DNA of 64,000 nt, from the NCBI RefSeq assembly GCF_001418085.1, contig NZ_LIQH01000039.1, forward strand, positions 248,001-312,000. Reading direction: 5' to 3'. Position 1 is the stretch's first letter, and each line of letters starts with the position of its first letter. Shown piece by piece: positions 16,804-24,844 of this stretch. The DNA is from Lacinutrix algicola. GTDB taxonomy: Bacteria; Bacteroidota; Bacteroidia; Flavobacteriales; Flavobacteriaceae. A program made the position numbers and the translations under genes. The notes beneath the pieces were generated by a model. That model saw only the letters and a list, made by a program, of their open reading frames with translations, was not told the origin of the DNA and ran no database searches.

Positions 16804-19524
16804 TTAAGATTTTTTTACAGAGCCATTCAACTTATAAGTATAGCTTAAAACAATATAGCGACCTAAACTTTGAGACGTAGTTTCTTCAAAGTAGTTTGTT
16901 GTACTCCTTCTATAAATATCCACATCTTTATTTAGTAAATCTATAAGTACTAACTTTACTATACTATTTCTTTGTTCTGAAAAGGAATAAGATATTGCTG
17001 CATTCCAAAGTGGTAATTTTTGATTTGAAGAAAAGGCATTGTCAGAAAATAGTATATAATCAAACTGTGAGTTAACATTCAGCTGCTTTGTGAAGTTATA
17101 ATCTACAGAAGTAAAATACTGTTGTTTGGAGTATTCTCTATTCAAATCTTGTTCTATAGAAAAAGAGGTGTTGTTAATACTATATTCTGCACCAATTTTA
17201 ATATCTATTTTGTTTTTACGGGTGTTTTCAATAAGTGTACTAAATCGATAGTCTTGCGAGGTAACGTCATTAAGTTCTTGATTAATTAAAGAATTCGACG
17301 TGCTATAAGTGGTGTTGTTTTTAAGAGAGTAGCGCAACCCTAAAGTTTTAATTTTTTTACTAAATCTTATGTTGGCATTTAGCAATCTTCTATTACCTTC
17401 ATTTTTGTAACCTCTTGTTCTTATAAAGTCATCATCTATAGATATGCTTTGTATAATAGCATTTGTAGCATATTGATATTGAAATTTGGACCAAAAGCTA
17501 ACACCAGATTTGTAATTATTTATCACAGCAAGTAGTGCCAAATTATGCAGTTTTTCGGGTTTTAAATCTGGATTTCCAACTCTAATAAAGTTAGGGTTTA
17601 AATCATTAATTACCGTAGAATTTTGCGAAGGATTAGGTGACTTAACAGATTTACTATAATTTATCCTGTATTTATAACCTCTCTTTGGTTTGTATTGCGC
17701 AAATGCAATAGGATTAAAATAATACTGATTTTTACGTATTGAGTTTTCTGTAACCACACCATAAGCGCGATTAAGATCTTGCATACCTAAAGCAGAATAA
17801 AAATTGAATTTTTTATTGTTATAACTATAGCCAAGTCGTGTTTGGGCACTTAACTCTTTAGTAGTATATTTAAAAGCAAGTGTATCTTCTGTACTAGTTG
17901 TGGTTTGAGTATGTCTTGTTTGATTAACGTCTTCTTTTTCAACTTTATTTGTAAAATACGTGTCTAATTTTAAGTAATGATTTTTGGCTATCGGTTCAGT
18001 ATATTTAAAATTGAAATCTATAATAGAGATATTAAAAGCCTCATTTCTTAAAGCAGAGATATTTCGTGTCGATTCATTAGTATTGCCAATGTTTCTAATG
18101 TTAAATGTATTCTGATTATTGTTCTTTGTTAAATCAGTTAATCTTGTATTTAAACCAACTTTAAAGCTTCGTCCTGCTTTAGCTAAGCGTTGGTAATAGT
18201 CAATTTTTAAATTACCGTATGTTCTTTTAAAATCGTTATTAAATTTTTGATTATTTGTTGTTGCTAATGCTCCTAAATCGTTAATATAGGTTTCGTCTCT
18301 ATTGGTGTCTGTAAATGTTTTGTCTGAAGTAATTCGACCTTTTATAGTTAGACTTTTTGTTTTAGACGCTTTATTAATGTAATTAAAATTAAGATTATGT
18401 TTATTTATAGTTTTTACATTTTGATTAAAAGAGTTATAATCAAAATTATTATTGTTAGAGAAAGAGATACGTTTAGAGTTTGAAACACCATCATTGTCTG
18501 AAAAATTGAAGAAATAATCAGCATTAAAAGATTCTTTATCTTTAAATTCATGACCAATATGTATACCTGTAACTGCAGTAGTTAAGAAGCCATTTAAACT
18601 TTTACTTCGTTTAGCATTATTTTCATCCTCTCCAGAGTCGTCATCAATACCATCGGCATTTTCAAGAAAACTTTGAATATTAGAACCTGTAACGTTAATA
18701 TTATTGAATTTGCCAATTATAGAAAATTGTGTTTTTGAAGAAAACTGATTGTAATTTAAATTACCAAAATAGCGACTATCCAATCCTAATCCACCAGATA
18801 GCTTCCCGAAGCCACGATTTTTTTTAGATTTTTTTAAGGTGAAATTAATAACCACTTCCTTATTACCATCATCTACACCAGTTAGTTCGGCTTCATCACT
18901 TTTTTTATCAATTACTTCAATCTTAGAAATGGCATCTGCCGATAAATTTTTTAATACAATTGAAGGATCACCACCAAAAAACTCTTTTCCATCCACAAAA
19001 ATTCGCGTTACTGGTTCGCCTTGAGCAAGTACTTTTCCGTCTGAATCTAACTCAATTCCTGGTAGTTTTTTTAATAAACCTTCAATATTATCTCCAGGAT
19101 TGACCTTAAAAGAATTAGCATTATAAGCTATAGTGTCGTTTTTAATTTGAATAGGAGCAGAAACAGTAATAACCACTTCATCTAAAGCATTATTATCTTC
19201 TTCTAGTGTAATAGTTTTAAAATCTATAAGCTCATTATTATAAACGAAACTTTTAAAATAGGGTTTATAACTAACATAATTTAGTTGAAGTAATAAGGAA
19301 TCCTTAGGAAGGTCGTAAAGGCTAAAATTGCCATTAACATCTGTTGTTATAGAATTAACATAAGTAGAATCACTTTGTTGTAAAACAGCTACAGATACAT
19401 ATTCTAAAGGTTCTTGACCATAACCAAGAATTTCACCTTTTATAGCAATATTATCTTGTGCAAATGTAAATGTTATGCTTGTTACAAAAGTAAGAAGAGA
19501 TAGTAATACTTTAGTTTGATGCAT
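16804..19524 (-). CDS. Outer-membrane beta-barrel (TonB-dependent receptor-like) protein
   Basis: Outer-membrane protein of the barrel family common in Bacteroidota (OMP_b-brl_3-like). Signal peptide ending TFAQ, N-terminal carboxypeptidase-regulatory-like domain (about 25-110, IKGEILGYGQEPLEYVSV...), plug domain (about 115-230, LKKLPGIELDSDGKVLAQGEPV, VFVDGKEFFGG-like segment), then a long beta-barrel. 906 residues. It has no SusD partner and lies on the opposite strand to the locus, so it is not the main glycan importer. It may import a metal or peptide, or be an unrelated insertion. It precedes no gene in a tight operon; the EF-hand gene upstream on the same strand has its own terminator. 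Confidence 0.85.
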   Translation of the reverse strand: MHQTKVLLSLLTFVTSITFTFAQDNIAIKGEILGYGQEPLEYVSVAVLQQSDSTYVNSITTDVNGNFSLYDLPKDSLLLQLNYVSYKPYFKSFVYNNELIDFKTITLEEDNNALDEVVITVSAPIQIKNDTIAYNANSFKVNPGDNIEGLLKKLPGIELDSDGKVLAQGEPVTRIFVDGKEFFGGDPSIVLKNLSADAISKIEVIDKKSDEAELTGVDDGNKEVVINFTLKKSKKNRGFGKLSGGLGLDSRYFGNLNYNQFSSKTQFSIIGKFNNINVTGSNIQSFLENADGIDDDSGEDENNAKRSKSLNGFLTTAVTGIHIGHEFKDKESFNADYFFNFSDNDGVSNSKRISFSNNNNFDYNSFNQNVKTINKHNLNFNYINKASKTKSLTIKGRITSDKTFTDTNRDETYINDLGALATTNNQKFNNDFKRTYGNLKIDYYQRLAKAGRSFKVGLNTRLTDLTKNNNQNTFNIRNIGNTNESTRNISALRNEAFNISIIDFNFKYTEPIAKNHYLKLDTYFTNKVEKEDVNQTRHTQTTTSTEDTLAFKYTTKELSAQTRLGYSYNNKKFNFYSALGMQDLNRAYGVVTENSIRKNQYYFNPIAFAQYKPKRGYKYRINYSKSVKSPNPSQNSTVINDLNPNFIRVGNPDLKPEKLHNLALLAVINNYKSGVSFWSKFQYQYATNAIIQSISIDDDFIRTRGYKNEGNRRLLNANIRFSKKIKTLGLRYSLKNNTTYSTSNSLINQELNDVTSQDYRFSTLIENTRKNKIDIKIGAEYSINNTSFSIEQDLNREYSKQQYFTSVDYNFTKQLNVNSQFDYILFSDNAFSSNQKLPLWNAAISYSFSEQRNSIVKLVLIDLLNKDVDIYRRSTTNYFEETTSQSLGRYIVLSYTYKLNGSVKKS

Positions 19525-19592
19525 TGGTTGGTTGAGTATACATGTAAGTTACTTTGGACTAAGTTAAAGTAAAATGGTTTAATCTAAACTGA

Positions 19593-19623
19593 AAAAGTCA
19601 AAACACAAACGGTTTTGACTTTT
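19593..19623 (-). terminator. Terminator of the EF-hand gene
   Basis: Perfect 12-bp stem (aaaagtcaaaac/gttttgactttt) with a 7-nt loop, and an A-run at 19592-19596 that becomes the U-tract on the minus strand. Confidence 0.85.
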
Positions 19624-19643
19624 AGCAGACTAATTGTTTGAGG

Positions 19644-19937
19644 CTATTTTTTCTTCTTTCCTTTTTTCTTTCCTTTTGCAGCAAATTCTTCTAAAGACAG
19701 AGCTCCATCTTCATTAGTATCTTTTCTTTTCAAAATTTTTGCAGCATCAAATGCTTCACCTTTTTTGTTTTTCTTTCCTTCATAAAAAGCAGTTAATTCT
19801 TCTAAATTAATAGACTTATCATTATTTGCGTCAGTCTTATTAAATCGCTTTTCTACTTTAACGTCAATATCTTGTGCATAAGTTTGAGAAAAAGTAAATA
19901 ATGCTGCTACTGCCAATGTTGTTTTTAAGTATTTCAT
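19644..19937 (-). CDS. Small exported EF-hand calcium-binding protein
   Basis: 97-residue protein with signal peptide (cleavage after TYAQ, residue 22) and two canonical EF-hand loops: Asp36-Glu47 (DANNDKSINLEE) and Asp73-Glu84 (DTNEDGALSLEE). The tail is almost only Lys/Gly (AAKGKKKGKKKK), strongly basic. Periplasmic or secreted calcium binding is clear. A basic tail on a calcium binder next to a sulfated-polysaccharide locus could touch polyanions, but that is speculation. It is a single-gene unit on the minus strand. Confidence 0.88.
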   Translation of the reverse strand: MKYLKTTLAVAALFTFSQTYAQDIDVKVEKRFNKTDANNDKSINLEELTAFYEGKKNKKGEAFDAAKILKRKDTNEDGALSLEEFAAKGKKKGKKKK

Positions 19938-20072
19938 TTTTTTTAAGTGTATTAAAATTATAGTATAAATATATCTAAGATTGTACCATAATATGTTTTT
20001 GTAGGTAAATAAAATGTACGCTTAGATAAATAAGAGCCATTTTTTAAGCCCATCAACAGTGGATTTATAAAA

Positions 20073-20099
20073 TTTACTGCTAAAGACATTTTCTAAACC
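20073..20099 (+). promoter_or_regulatory. Candidate HTCS operator, copy C
   Basis: TTTACT (20073-20078) and TAAACC (20094-20099) lie 21 bp apart with AAAGACA at 20082-20088. Ends 64 bp before the sulfatase start. See copy A. Confidence 0.55.
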
Positions 20100-20163
20100 A
20101 ATAACAACAATTTTTTAGTAGTTTCATTCGATATTTACATTAAACATTAATTGTTATAGCCAC

Positions 20164-21540
20164 ATGACCATCCAAAATGTATTTATAAAAAGTAGTATTG
20201 TGCTATTTACTATGATTTTGTTTTCTTGCAAAAGTCAAGAAGATAAACTAGTTGTAAGTCTTGATAAACCAAATATCATTTTGTTATTTATAGACGATTA
20301 CGGTTGGTCGGATATTGGTTATCGTAATGATGTATTTCAAACACCAAATCTAGATCAGTTTAAAAAGGAGAGTTTAGATTTTAATCGTGCATATATACCA
20401 ACACCAACTTGCAGTCCAAGCAGATTGTCTATTTTAACAGGAAAGGAAGCTATTAGATTAGGTATGCCAAGACATATTTCTATTGATCCAGAAAATCCAG
20501 ATGCAGAATATAATTTATGGCCAAGTGATCCTGTGCAACGACCATCTAGAAATTATTTACCACTAGAAGAGATTACCTATGCCGAACGTTTAAAAGAGCT
20601 TGGTTACTACAACATGTTTGTTGGTAAGTGGCACTTAGGCCATCAAGGTCGCTATCCTACAGATCAAGGTTTTGATGCAGATTATGGCACAACAGATGCT
20701 GGACATCCAAAAAGTTATTACTATCCGTTTTTTAAAGCTAAAGACGATCCAAAAGGATTTTTAAAATCTGGACTTAAAGAAGGTGACTACCTTACAGATG
20801 TCTTGACGGATGGTGCCGTCAACTTTATAAAAGATTATGATAAAGACGAACCGTTTATGTTGTCTTTTTGGTATTATTCAGTGCATGGTCCATCCATTGG
20901 AAGAGAGGATTTACTAAAAAAATACCAAGATGCAGGATTAAAAGGGAAATACGCACATCATGCTGCAATGGTAGAAGCGATGGATGAATCTGTTGGTCGT
21001 GTTAGAGAAGCAATAGAAGCTAAAGGAATAGCCGATAATACAGTAATTATAATAATGTCAGATCAAGGAGGTGCTTATACAAATGCGCCATTAAGTGGAG
21101 GTAAAAAAGGAGGGAACGCTTTAGGCGAAGGAGGCGCAAGAGTACCATTGTTAATAAACTATCCAGGTATAACAAAAGCAAACACAGAAACAAATATTCC
21201 TGTACAATCTATAGACTTATATCCAACGTTAATGGAAATAGCTTCAGGAAAAAAATACGATAATAAAGACATTCAAGGCGTGAGTTTAATGCCAATTTTA
21301 AAAGGTGAAACTATTAAGAACCGAAGTCTATACTTCTTCCGAAGTTATGAAGACCAATATGCAGCAGTTATTAATGGGAATTGGAAATTAATAAAATACC
21401 ATAGCGGAAAGTTTCAACTTTTTAATGTTGCTGAAGATATTAGCGAACAAAACAATTTAATTGGAACAGGATTAAAAATTGAAGAAGAATTAAAAACGAA
21501 TATTGCTGCATGGGAAGCTGAAGCAGTGCCGGAATACTAA
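20164..21540 (+). CDS. S1 sulfatase (arylsulfatase A-like, compact), lipoprotein
   Basis: Sulfate-ester hydrolase and first gene of the second plus-strand block, behind operator copy C. Lipoprotein signal ILFSC (about residue 22), LFIDDYGWSDIGYR metal block, signature C-S-P-S-R with Cys83, FVGKWHLGHQGRYPTDQGFD, SVHGPS, IMSDQGGAYTNAPLSGGKKGGNALGEGGARVP and FQLFNVAEDISEQNNL. 458 residues, the shortest of the seven. SDQGG replaces SDNG, so an Asp-Gln pair is at the calcium site, a known natural variant. Followed after 11 bp by the T9SS-targeted GH82-like gene. Confidence 0.92.
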   Translation: MTIQNVFIKSSIVLFTMILFSCKSQEDKLVVSLDKPNIILLFIDDYGWSDIGYRNDVFQTPNLDQFKKESLDFNRAYIPTPTCSPSRLSILTGKEAIRLGMPRHISIDPENPDAEYNLWPSDPVQRPSRNYLPLEEITYAERLKELGYYNMFVGKWHLGHQGRYPTDQGFDADYGTTDAGHPKSYYYPFFKAKDDPKGFLKSGLKEGDYLTDVLTDGAVNFIKDYDKDEPFMLSFWYYSVHGPSIGREDLLKKYQDAGLKGKYAHHAAMVEAMDESVGRVREAIEAKGIADNTVIIIMSDQGGAYTNAPLSGGKKGGNALGEGGARVPLLINYPGITKANTETNIPVQSIDLYPTLMEIASGKKYDNKDIQGVSLMPILKGETIKNRSLYFFRSYEDQYAAVINGNWKLIKYHSGKFQLFNVAEDISEQNNLIGTGLKIEEELKTNIAAWEAEAVPEY

Positions 21541-21551
21541 ATAATAACGAG

Positions 21552-23174
21552 ATGAGATCATTTTTAAAAATCACTATAGGTCTATTGTTGGTTACAAATG
21601 TTTATTCGCAAACCTTACCTTTAGATAACACATTTTTTAATCCAACTATAGGAGCTGAAACACAAACTATTTCTGCATCTGGAGGAACGGGAGACGATTC
21701 GCAAACACTTCAAAACGCTATTAATACTGTAAATACTGCAGGTGGTGGAAAAGTAATTGTTAACGCAGGGATTTATAGAGTTTTGGAAGTTAATTTACGG
21801 TCTAATGTGCATCTTGAAGTTAATTCTGGTGTTACGTTTTTACCATTTAATCCTTCAGCTTCGGCAAATAATGCTTTGTTTAATGCAGATTTAAATACCG
21901 GAATAAATAATTTTAGTCTTATTGGTATTGGAGGTAATTTTACTATAGATTTTACAGCATTAGCAGCTACCATCAGGATAAGAGCTATTTCTTTCAAATA
22001 TTGTAGCAATTTTAAAGTCTCTAACTTTAATATAATAGATAATTATACTGAGTTTTCTTCATTAGCTTTTGGTAGTAATTACACGACCACATCTACAGCA
22101 TCAGGCACAAGAATTAATAATATTAGAGGTATTCCTAATGGAGGAATTATCGAAAATATATCTATGACCAATGGACATTATGGCTTTGGATTAGTACAAA
22201 CACAAGGTGGTAAAAATTTGTTGTTTAGAAATTTGTCAACGGTTGGTGGTGCTACACTCAGACTAGAAACAGGCTTCAACTTATTACAATACACAGAGCT
22301 TTATAATTTTAATGATATAAAATTAGATAATATTTGGGCTAGAAATATCGCATGTACCAATGGACAAAGTGCTTTGCAATTGTCTCCACACACCTTAAGT
22401 CAAGGATATTTTAATGCTGAAAATATTACTGCAACTAGCTGCGAAATGGCTGTAGTTTGGGCTGCAGGGTTTGCTACAAATACACAAGAGACAGATGGTT
22501 TAATACCAGGTTCTTTTGATGAGACTTCTAAAATTAGAAATGTAACCGCAACTTTTGGACAAAATGCTCAAATGAGAGATTCTAGATTGCGTTATATTCC
22601 TTGTCAGTTAAGAGTGGAAAGATCTGGAGGTATTGGTGTAGCATCAGCCTTAAACACAGATGGAGAAAGCAGAACTGCGCCTTCTCCGGGAGCAGTACTT
22701 AGCGAAGAGGACAGGCCAGGATATTATACATTAGATTTTCCAGATACAGAAGTTACTGCAATTGGGTACAATATTGCAGCACATTACTTGCCTACAAATG
22801 CTATTTTTAAAAGCAGTGTTGATGATTATGAGGTTTGTAATGAATCTGTAAACGGAGTAAACTTTTTTATACCTAATGGCTATCAAAACACACCTAATCC
22901 TAGAAATCCATTAGAAAATGGAACACTATCAGTTACTAATCTTGCATTAGAAAGTATCGTTATTTATCCAAACCCAACAACTAATATTTTAAACATTATA
23001 CTACCAAATAATATGGAAGGTGGAGCTGTTCAGTGGTATAATATTCTAGGAAAACGGGTTGGTAGTTACCAATTGCAATCACAAAATAAAATAGACGTTT
23101 CGCATTTAAGTAATGGAGTCTATATTTTAAAATTTGGTAAAACTGGTATGGTGAAGAAAGTTGTAATTAATTAA
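21552..23174 (+). CDS. GH82-like beta-helix protein secreted by T9SS
   Basis: Second member of the GH82-like pair, but routed differently: signal peptide (ending VYSQ) and a C-terminal type IX sorting domain (YPNPTTNILNI..., LSNGVYILKF, KKVVIN) instead of a lipoprotein anchor. Beta-helix from about 45 (GGGKVIVNAGIYRVLEVNLRSNVHLEVNSG) to about 380. GFGLVQTQGGKNLLFRNL is followed by GGATLRLETG with Glu239. As in the gene at 13889, the Asp two residues after the catalytic Glu of known iota-carrageenases is replaced by Gly. 540 residues. Surface or released action on long chains is likely. It could be an endo-carrageenase with altered specificity or a binding protein. Sandwiched between two sulfatase genes (gaps 11 and 45 bp). 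Confidence 0.65.
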   Translation: MRSFLKITIGLLLVTNVYSQTLPLDNTFFNPTIGAETQTISASGGTGDDSQTLQNAINTVNTAGGGKVIVNAGIYRVLEVNLRSNVHLEVNSGVTFLPFNPSASANNALFNADLNTGINNFSLIGIGGNFTIDFTALAATIRIRAISFKYCSNFKVSNFNIIDNYTEFSSLAFGSNYTTTSTASGTRINNIRGIPNGGIIENISMTNGHYGFGLVQTQGGKNLLFRNLSTVGGATLRLETGFNLLQYTELYNFNDIKLDNIWARNIACTNGQSALQLSPHTLSQGYFNAENITATSCEMAVVWAAGFATNTQETDGLIPGSFDETSKIRNVTATFGQNAQMRDSRLRYIPCQLRVERSGGIGVASALNTDGESRTAPSPGAVLSEEDRPGYYTLDFPDTEVTAIGYNIAAHYLPTNAIFKSSVDDYEVCNESVNGVNFFIPNGYQNTPNPRNPLENGTLSVTNLALESIVIYPNPTTNILNIILPNNMEGGAVQWYNILGKRVGSYQLQSQNKIDVSHLSNGVYILKFGKTGMVKKVVIN

Positions 23175-23219
23175 TGCTTCAACCATAAAATTTAATTTTA
23201 GAACATAAGTTTTTAGTCT

Positions 23220-24749
23220 ATGAAAATATATACAAAACACTTCATTTTTATTATAGCATTAAGTTTAATACTTACAGCATGTGAAAAATCAAAGTCACAA
23301 ACAAAAGAAGCTATTATAGAAAAGAAGCAACCCAACATTATCTGGCTTATGGCAGAAGATATGAGCACAGATTTAGCTTGCTATGGTTTACCAAATGTAA
23401 AAACACCATACTTAGACAAGATGGCTACAGAAGGCATTAGGTTTGATAATGCATTTGTAACCAATCCAATATGTTCGCCAAGTCGATCTGCTATGATAAT
23501 TGGAACACATCAAGTTAAAACAAATACGCATCATCATAGAAGTAATAGAGAAGTTCCTTTAGATAAACAATTTACTCCATTTACTCAGAAATTACGAGAA
23601 GCAGGATACACCACTATTTTGGGTAACCATGCGGTCATGAAAAAAGGACGTAAAATCGACGTTAATTTTAAGCATGAAGCTTTAGGAGAGTGGGATGGAG
23701 AATCAAAATTTGGTCTGTTTGATAAGTATGATACTTTTGAAAAAGCAGACGAGCCTTTCTTTGCTCAAATTCAATTAGCTGTAACGCATAGAGGAGATTG
23801 GTGGGACCAAGTACGAAGTGAATCTAAACATCCTGTAAATCCTGATACAGTAGAAATGCCACCATATATGGCAGATCATCCTGCTATACGATTAGATTGG
23901 GCTAAATACTTAGACCAAATCGAATATATGGATAATGAAGTCGGCATGATTTTTAAAGAACTCGAAGATAAGGGAATGGCAGATAATACAGTTGTCATTT
24001 TTATTGGAGATAATGGTCGTTGCAATATTCGTGGTAAAGGCTATTTACACGATCCAGGATTACGTATTCCTTTAATAGTCTATTATCCAGAACAATTTAA
24101 AGGTGGAGAAGTTCGAAAAGATGTTGTGAGTGCTACAGATATAACAGCTAGTATTTTAGAATTTGCTAATATTAAAATTCCTGAATACATGACAGGTCAG
24201 CCTATGTTCAATGAAAATTTCAATAGAGAATATGTCTATGGAGCAAGAGATTTATGGGATGAAATTCCAGAAGAATCTCGAGGAATAACTTCTGATGAGT
24301 GGAAATATATAAGAAACGATAAACCAGAAATTCCTTTCGATGCACACCAAGGATATTTAGAATTTTACAGACCAGCAGTTCATGTTATGCGAACGTTGAA
24401 AAAAGAAGGAAAGCTAACTAAAGAACAAGCATTCTTTTTTGAAGATTCTAAACCAGTAGAAGAATTATATAATTTAATAAATGATCCCTTTGAATTAGTG
24501 AATCTAGCAGACAACCCTCAATACGAGGGTTTGTTAGCTGATTTAAGAGAAAAAACAATAGGTTTTGACAACCTAATGAAACCAGTAAGCATTATTTATA
24601 ATCCAAAAAACATGGACCAAACTATTGGTTTGGTTAAATGGATAAAAACAGAGCATCCAGAAATTCAAAAACAAATGGAGGAAGGAGTAGAAGTAGGTTT
24701 TAAGAAATGGGGAAAGGAGTATAGAAATTATTTAAAGAATCAAAAATAA
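23220..24749 (+). CDS. S1 sulfatase, paralogue of the gene at 15273, lipoprotein
   Basis: Sulfate-ester hydrolase. Lipoprotein signal ILTAC (about residue 21), WLMAEDMSTDLACYG metal block, signature C-S-P-S-R with Cys85, NTHHHRSNREVP, LGNHAVMKKGRK, FIGDNGRCNIRGKGYLHDPGLRIP, and PVEELYNLINDPFELVNLA. 509 residues. The GNHAVMKKGR block, where most S1 enzymes read GKWH, places Asn-His-Ala in the active-site loop, so the sulfate-binding site differs in detail. Same strand and 95 bp upstream of the GH2 gene. Confidence 0.9.
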   Translation: MKIYTKHFIFIIALSLILTACEKSKSQTKEAIIEKKQPNIIWLMAEDMSTDLACYGLPNVKTPYLDKMATEGIRFDNAFVTNPICSPSRSAMIIGTHQVKTNTHHHRSNREVPLDKQFTPFTQKLREAGYTTILGNHAVMKKGRKIDVNFKHEALGEWDGESKFGLFDKYDTFEKADEPFFAQIQLAVTHRGDWWDQVRSESKHPVNPDTVEMPPYMADHPAIRLDWAKYLDQIEYMDNEVGMIFKELEDKGMADNTVVIFIGDNGRCNIRGKGYLHDPGLRIPLIVYYPEQFKGGEVRKDVVSATDITASILEFANIKIPEYMTGQPMFNENFNREYVYGARDLWDEIPEESRGITSDEWKYIRNDKPEIPFDAHQGYLEFYRPAVHVMRTLKKEGKLTKEQAFFFEDSKPVEELYNLINDPFELVNLADNPQYEGLLADLREKTIGFDNLMKPVSIIYNPKNMDQTIGLVKWIKTEHPEIQKQMEEGVEVGFKKWGKEYRNYLKNQK

Positions 24750-24844
24750 AAACTAATTAATATAACGAGCTGCTCAAAATTATATAGTCAAAGAGAATGA
24801 CTAATAGAGAATAACACGTGATATAAAATAATAAATATAGGCAT

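Noticed and set aside
19540-19590. TTTACT-like words on the minus strand before the barrel gene
   Set aside because: Half-site spacing can be forced, but the second half-site and the central core do not match.
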